DNA of 51,032 nt from Larix sibirica (taxonomy: Eukaryota > Streptophyta > Pinopsida > Pinales > Pinaceae). A program made the position numbers and the translations under genes. Of this stretch, positions 48,996 through 51,032 are shown one piece after another (position 1 is the first letter of the stretch; every line of letters starts with the position of its first letter). The notes below the pieces were generated by a model. It made no database searches, had not been told where the DNA came from, and worked only from the letters and a program-made list of their open reading frames with translations. The stretch covers positions 1-51,032 of the forward strand of contig NWUY0304541230.1 in NCBI GenBank assembly GCA_004151065.3, in the 5' to 3' direction.

Positions 48996-50519
48996 TCAGC
49001 AGAGGGTTACGCTTTTTAAAAAAGCATCCGGTTCCATCTCTATTTCGTTGGTTAACTCACCTTTTTCCAGAATGGATTGTAGTAATTCAGGAGCTATACT
49101 ACTTAAAATTGCTCTCTCATATTGAGAAATTCTGTCTAGTGGCATTCGATCACCAAACCCTTTTACAGCTGCATGAATCACTATAATTTGTTTCTCAATA
49201 GGAAGTGGTGAATATTGCGGTTGTTTCATAACTTCAGTGAGCCTAGCACCTCTATTTAATAGTGCCTGAGTAGCAGCATCAAGGTCTGACCCAAATTGAG
49301 CAAAGGCGGCCACTTCACGGTATTGTGCCAATTCTAGTTTTAAACTACCACATACTTGTTTCATAGCTTTCAACTGAGCGGCAGACCCGACGCGACTGAC
49401 AGATAAGCCGACGTTAATAGCAGGTCTAATTCCGCGATAGAATAGCTCTGTTTCCAGACAGATCTGTCCATCCGTAATGGAGATCACATTGGTAGGGATA
49501 TAGGCCGACACGTCTCCAGCTTGTGTTTCAATGACGGGTAACGCGGTCAAGCTACCCGCACCTGTTTGGTCCGATCGTTTAGCGGCTCTTTCTAATAGAC
49601 GGGAATGTAAATAGAAAACATCTCCTGGGAAAGCCTCACGGCCTGGTGGTCGGCGGAGCAATAATGACATTTGTCGATATGCCACCGCCTGTTTACTAAG
49701 ATCATCATAGATTATCAATGCGTGCATGGAATTATCGCGGAAATATTCTCCCATAGCACACCCCGAATATGGGGCCAGATATTGCAGAGGAGCAGGATCC
49801 GAAGCGGTGGCGGCTACGGCAATGGAATATTCCAAAGCATCTGCTTCCGATAGAATTTGAACCAATTGTGCCACGGTCGAGCGTTTCTGTCCAATCGCTA
49901 CATAGACGCAATACAATTTATCACTATCGGCTTTTGACTTTGAGTTCATTCGCTTCTGGTTCAATATGATATCAATAGCTATGGCGGTTTTTCCAGTTTG
50001 TCGGTCCCCGATTATAAGTTCTCGTTGACCGCGGCCTATAGGGACCAGGCTATCCACCGCTTTTAACCCTGTTTGCATAGGTTCGTGCACAGATTTACGT
50101 TCAATAATACCAGGGGCTTTCGCTTCGACGCGTCTGAGTAAGTGCTCGCTTAAAGCCCCTTTACCATCAATAGGTACTCCCAACGCATCGACCACACGAC
50201 CTAACATGGCCTTTCCTACAGGAACAGACACAATAGATCCAGTGCGCTTGACGAGAGATCCTTCTTTGATGGCGGTATCACTACCAAATACCACGATACC
50301 TACATTCTCATTTTCCAGATTCAACGCTATTCCTTTCACACCACTGGCAAATTCGACCATTTCCCCAGCTTGAATCTCGTTCAATCCATAGACACGTGCA
50401 ATACCATCTCCAACTGAGACCACTCGACCGATCTCATCAACTTGTAGATTGGTGCTATAGTTGGTAATTCTTTTCTCTAATAGAGTAGTGAGTTCCGCAG
50501 CTCGAGGATCTAATTTCAT
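48996..50519 (-). CDS. atp1: ATP synthase F1 subunit alpha
   Basis: An intact 507-codon gene, ATG at 50519 and TGA at 48996-48998, the usual length for seed plants. The product is the alpha subunit of the F1 head of mitochondrial ATP synthase and holds the non-catalytic nucleotide site. Visible motifs: beta-barrel start ([20 protein letters not shown], residues 26-45), Walker A GDRQTGKT (171-178), Walker B LIIYDD (268-273), the alpha/beta signature [15 protein letters not shown] (366-380) with the arginine finger at 376, and the C-terminal helical domain. There are no internal stops, so no reverse editing is needed. The N-terminus ([10 protein letters not shown]) and the last residues (FLKSVTLC) differ somewhat from flowering plants, while the core is nearly standard. 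The gene stands alone; trnfM follows upstream on the same strand. Start chosen because it aligns with the family N-terminus. Confidence 0.98.
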   Translation of the reverse strand: MKLDPRAAELTTLLEKRITNYSTNLQVDEIGRVVSVGDGIARVYGLNEIQAGEMVEFASGVKGIALNLENENVGIVVFGSDTAIKEGSLVKRTGSIVSVPVGKAMLGRVVDALGVPIDGKGALSEHLLRRVEAKAPGIIERKSVHEPMQTGLKAVDSLVPIGRGQRELIIGDRQTGKTAIAIDIILNQKRMNSKSKADSDKLYCVYVAIGQKRSTVAQLVQILSEADALEYSIAVAATASDPAPLQYLAPYSGCAMGEYFRDNSMHALIIYDDLSKQAVAYRQMSLLLRRPPGREAFPGDVFYLHSRLLERAAKRSDQTGAGSLTALPVIETQAGDVSAYIPTNVISITDGQICLETELFYRGIRPAINVGLSVSRVGSAAQLKAMKQVCGSLKLELAQYREVAAFAQFGSDLDAATQALLNRGARLTEVMKQPQYSPLPIEKQIIVIHAAVKGFGDRMPLDRISQYERAILSSIAPELLQSILEKGELTNEIEMEPDAFLKSVTLC

Positions 50520-50963
50520 ACTTCAGGAACAAATTGGTAAGGGAGAAATCTACTTGATAAGTTGAGAAATAAAAGAGAATGGGGCCTGGAAAAGCTTTCC
50601 TGTCACGAAGTACCCCGCCCAGACGGGGTTTCCGCAAATATAACACCTGTCATTGATAAAATAATTTCTCGGTGCGTATTTCATGCTCGTCCCTATAAAA
50701 GCGAGTAATTTCATGCTCGTCCGCAGAGGGTGAGGGACGTTAAGTGACTCTTAGAGGTAGGAGGGTTAGGGACGAACCGCTCGCTCAAGAAAAACCAAAG
50801 AGAGAGCGAGGAATTGCAACTACTTATATATAAAAAAGCTGCGAATTCTTTATATGTAATAACACTAGATTCGGTGTTCGTCATCTTACATTCATTATTT
50901 ATTATATGTAATAACACTAGATAAGGCCTTACTGACCGACCCTGCGCTAGATCTCATCTTGGG
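50520..50963. promoter_or_regulatory. atp1 upstream region with direct repeats
   Basis: The spacer between trnfM and atp1, both on the minus strand, would hold the atp1 leader and perhaps its promoter. It contains ATTTCATGCTCGTCC twice (about 50678 and 50709) and an exact 20-bp direct repeat, TATATGTAATAACACTAGAT, at 50851-50870 and 50903-50922. I could not identify a promoter core with confidence. Confidence 0.4.
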
Positions 50964-51032
50964 AGGCGGGGGCAGGATCCGAACCTGCAGTCTTCAGGTC
51001 ATGGGCCTGACGAGTCGACCAATTACTCTACC
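50964..51032 (-). tRNA. trnfM-CAU: tRNA-fMet (CAU), truncated by the window edge
   Basis: Minus-strand tRNA with D-arm, anticodon stem TCAGG/CCTGA, loop CCCATGA (anticodon CAT), variable AGACT, T-arm GCAGG-TTCGGAT-CCTGC and 3' acceptor CCCCGCC plus T. The first five or so bases lie beyond the window. The sequence matches plant mitochondrial trnfM closely, except that position 33 is C where U is nearly universal. Confidence 0.92.

Noticed and set aside
49671-49969. Plus-strand frames inside atp1
   Set aside because: Antisense shadows of the conserved atp1 gene.

Overview
This window looks like mitochondrial DNA of a seed plant, most likely a gymnosperm with a large, repeat-rich mitogenome. 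The firm evidence is an intact plant-type atp1 (alpha subunit of F1-ATPase, minus strand, 48996-50519), a native mitochondrial-type trnD(GUC) at 38299-38372, a trnY(GUA) sequence at 39405-39476 whose 5' arm is missing, and most of a trnfM(CAU) cut by the right edge of the window. Gene density is extremely low: atp1 is the only native protein gene I recognise in 51 kb. No rRNA, no group II intron domain V, no nad, cox, rps or rpl exon and no plastid-derived block could be recognised by eye.

Layout. 1-25 kb is almost entirely non-coding and is a patchwork of blocks, each built from its own degenerate short repeat words, with a few unrecognised open or decayed frames (5353-5928, 15456-15896) and a 54-nt tRNA-like fold at 6371-6424. 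25.1-25.3 kb carries a clean 42-bp tandem repeat. 25.9-30.0 kb holds two separated pieces of a nuclear-type Ty3/gypsy pol gene. 30.0-35.15 kb is an AT-rich island of degenerate repeats that contains a complete but very divergent atp9 frame (32495-32719). 35.2-37.4 kb is a pyrimidine-rich stretch with no gene I can name. 38-39.5 kb has the tRNA genes. 39.5-42.3 kb is again repeat blocks. 42.4-43.3 kb is a dead Ty1/copia gag-pre-integrase/integrase piece, followed by about 1 kb of a decayed, unrecognised reading frame. 47.5-48.8 kb is a third Ty3/gypsy piece (gag zinc knuckles and protease), lying just downstream of atp1. The right end is atp1 and trnfM.

The nuclear transposon pieces are all dead, and many of their internal stops fit C-to-T change from CAA, CAG or CGA codons. 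They are best read as nuclear DNA captured by the mitochondrion. The two most interesting signals are (1) the divergent atp9 inside a compositionally distinct island, in contrast to a perfectly conserved atp1, and (2) a dispersed family of non-coding blocks with strong three-base, coding-like periodicity (Gly/Ser/Thr/Ala-type codons, mostly ending in T) that share a CAGTTTAA word.

Limits: everything was read by eye and recalled family knowledge. No alignment, profile search or folding program was run, and block edges of degenerate repeats are approximate.
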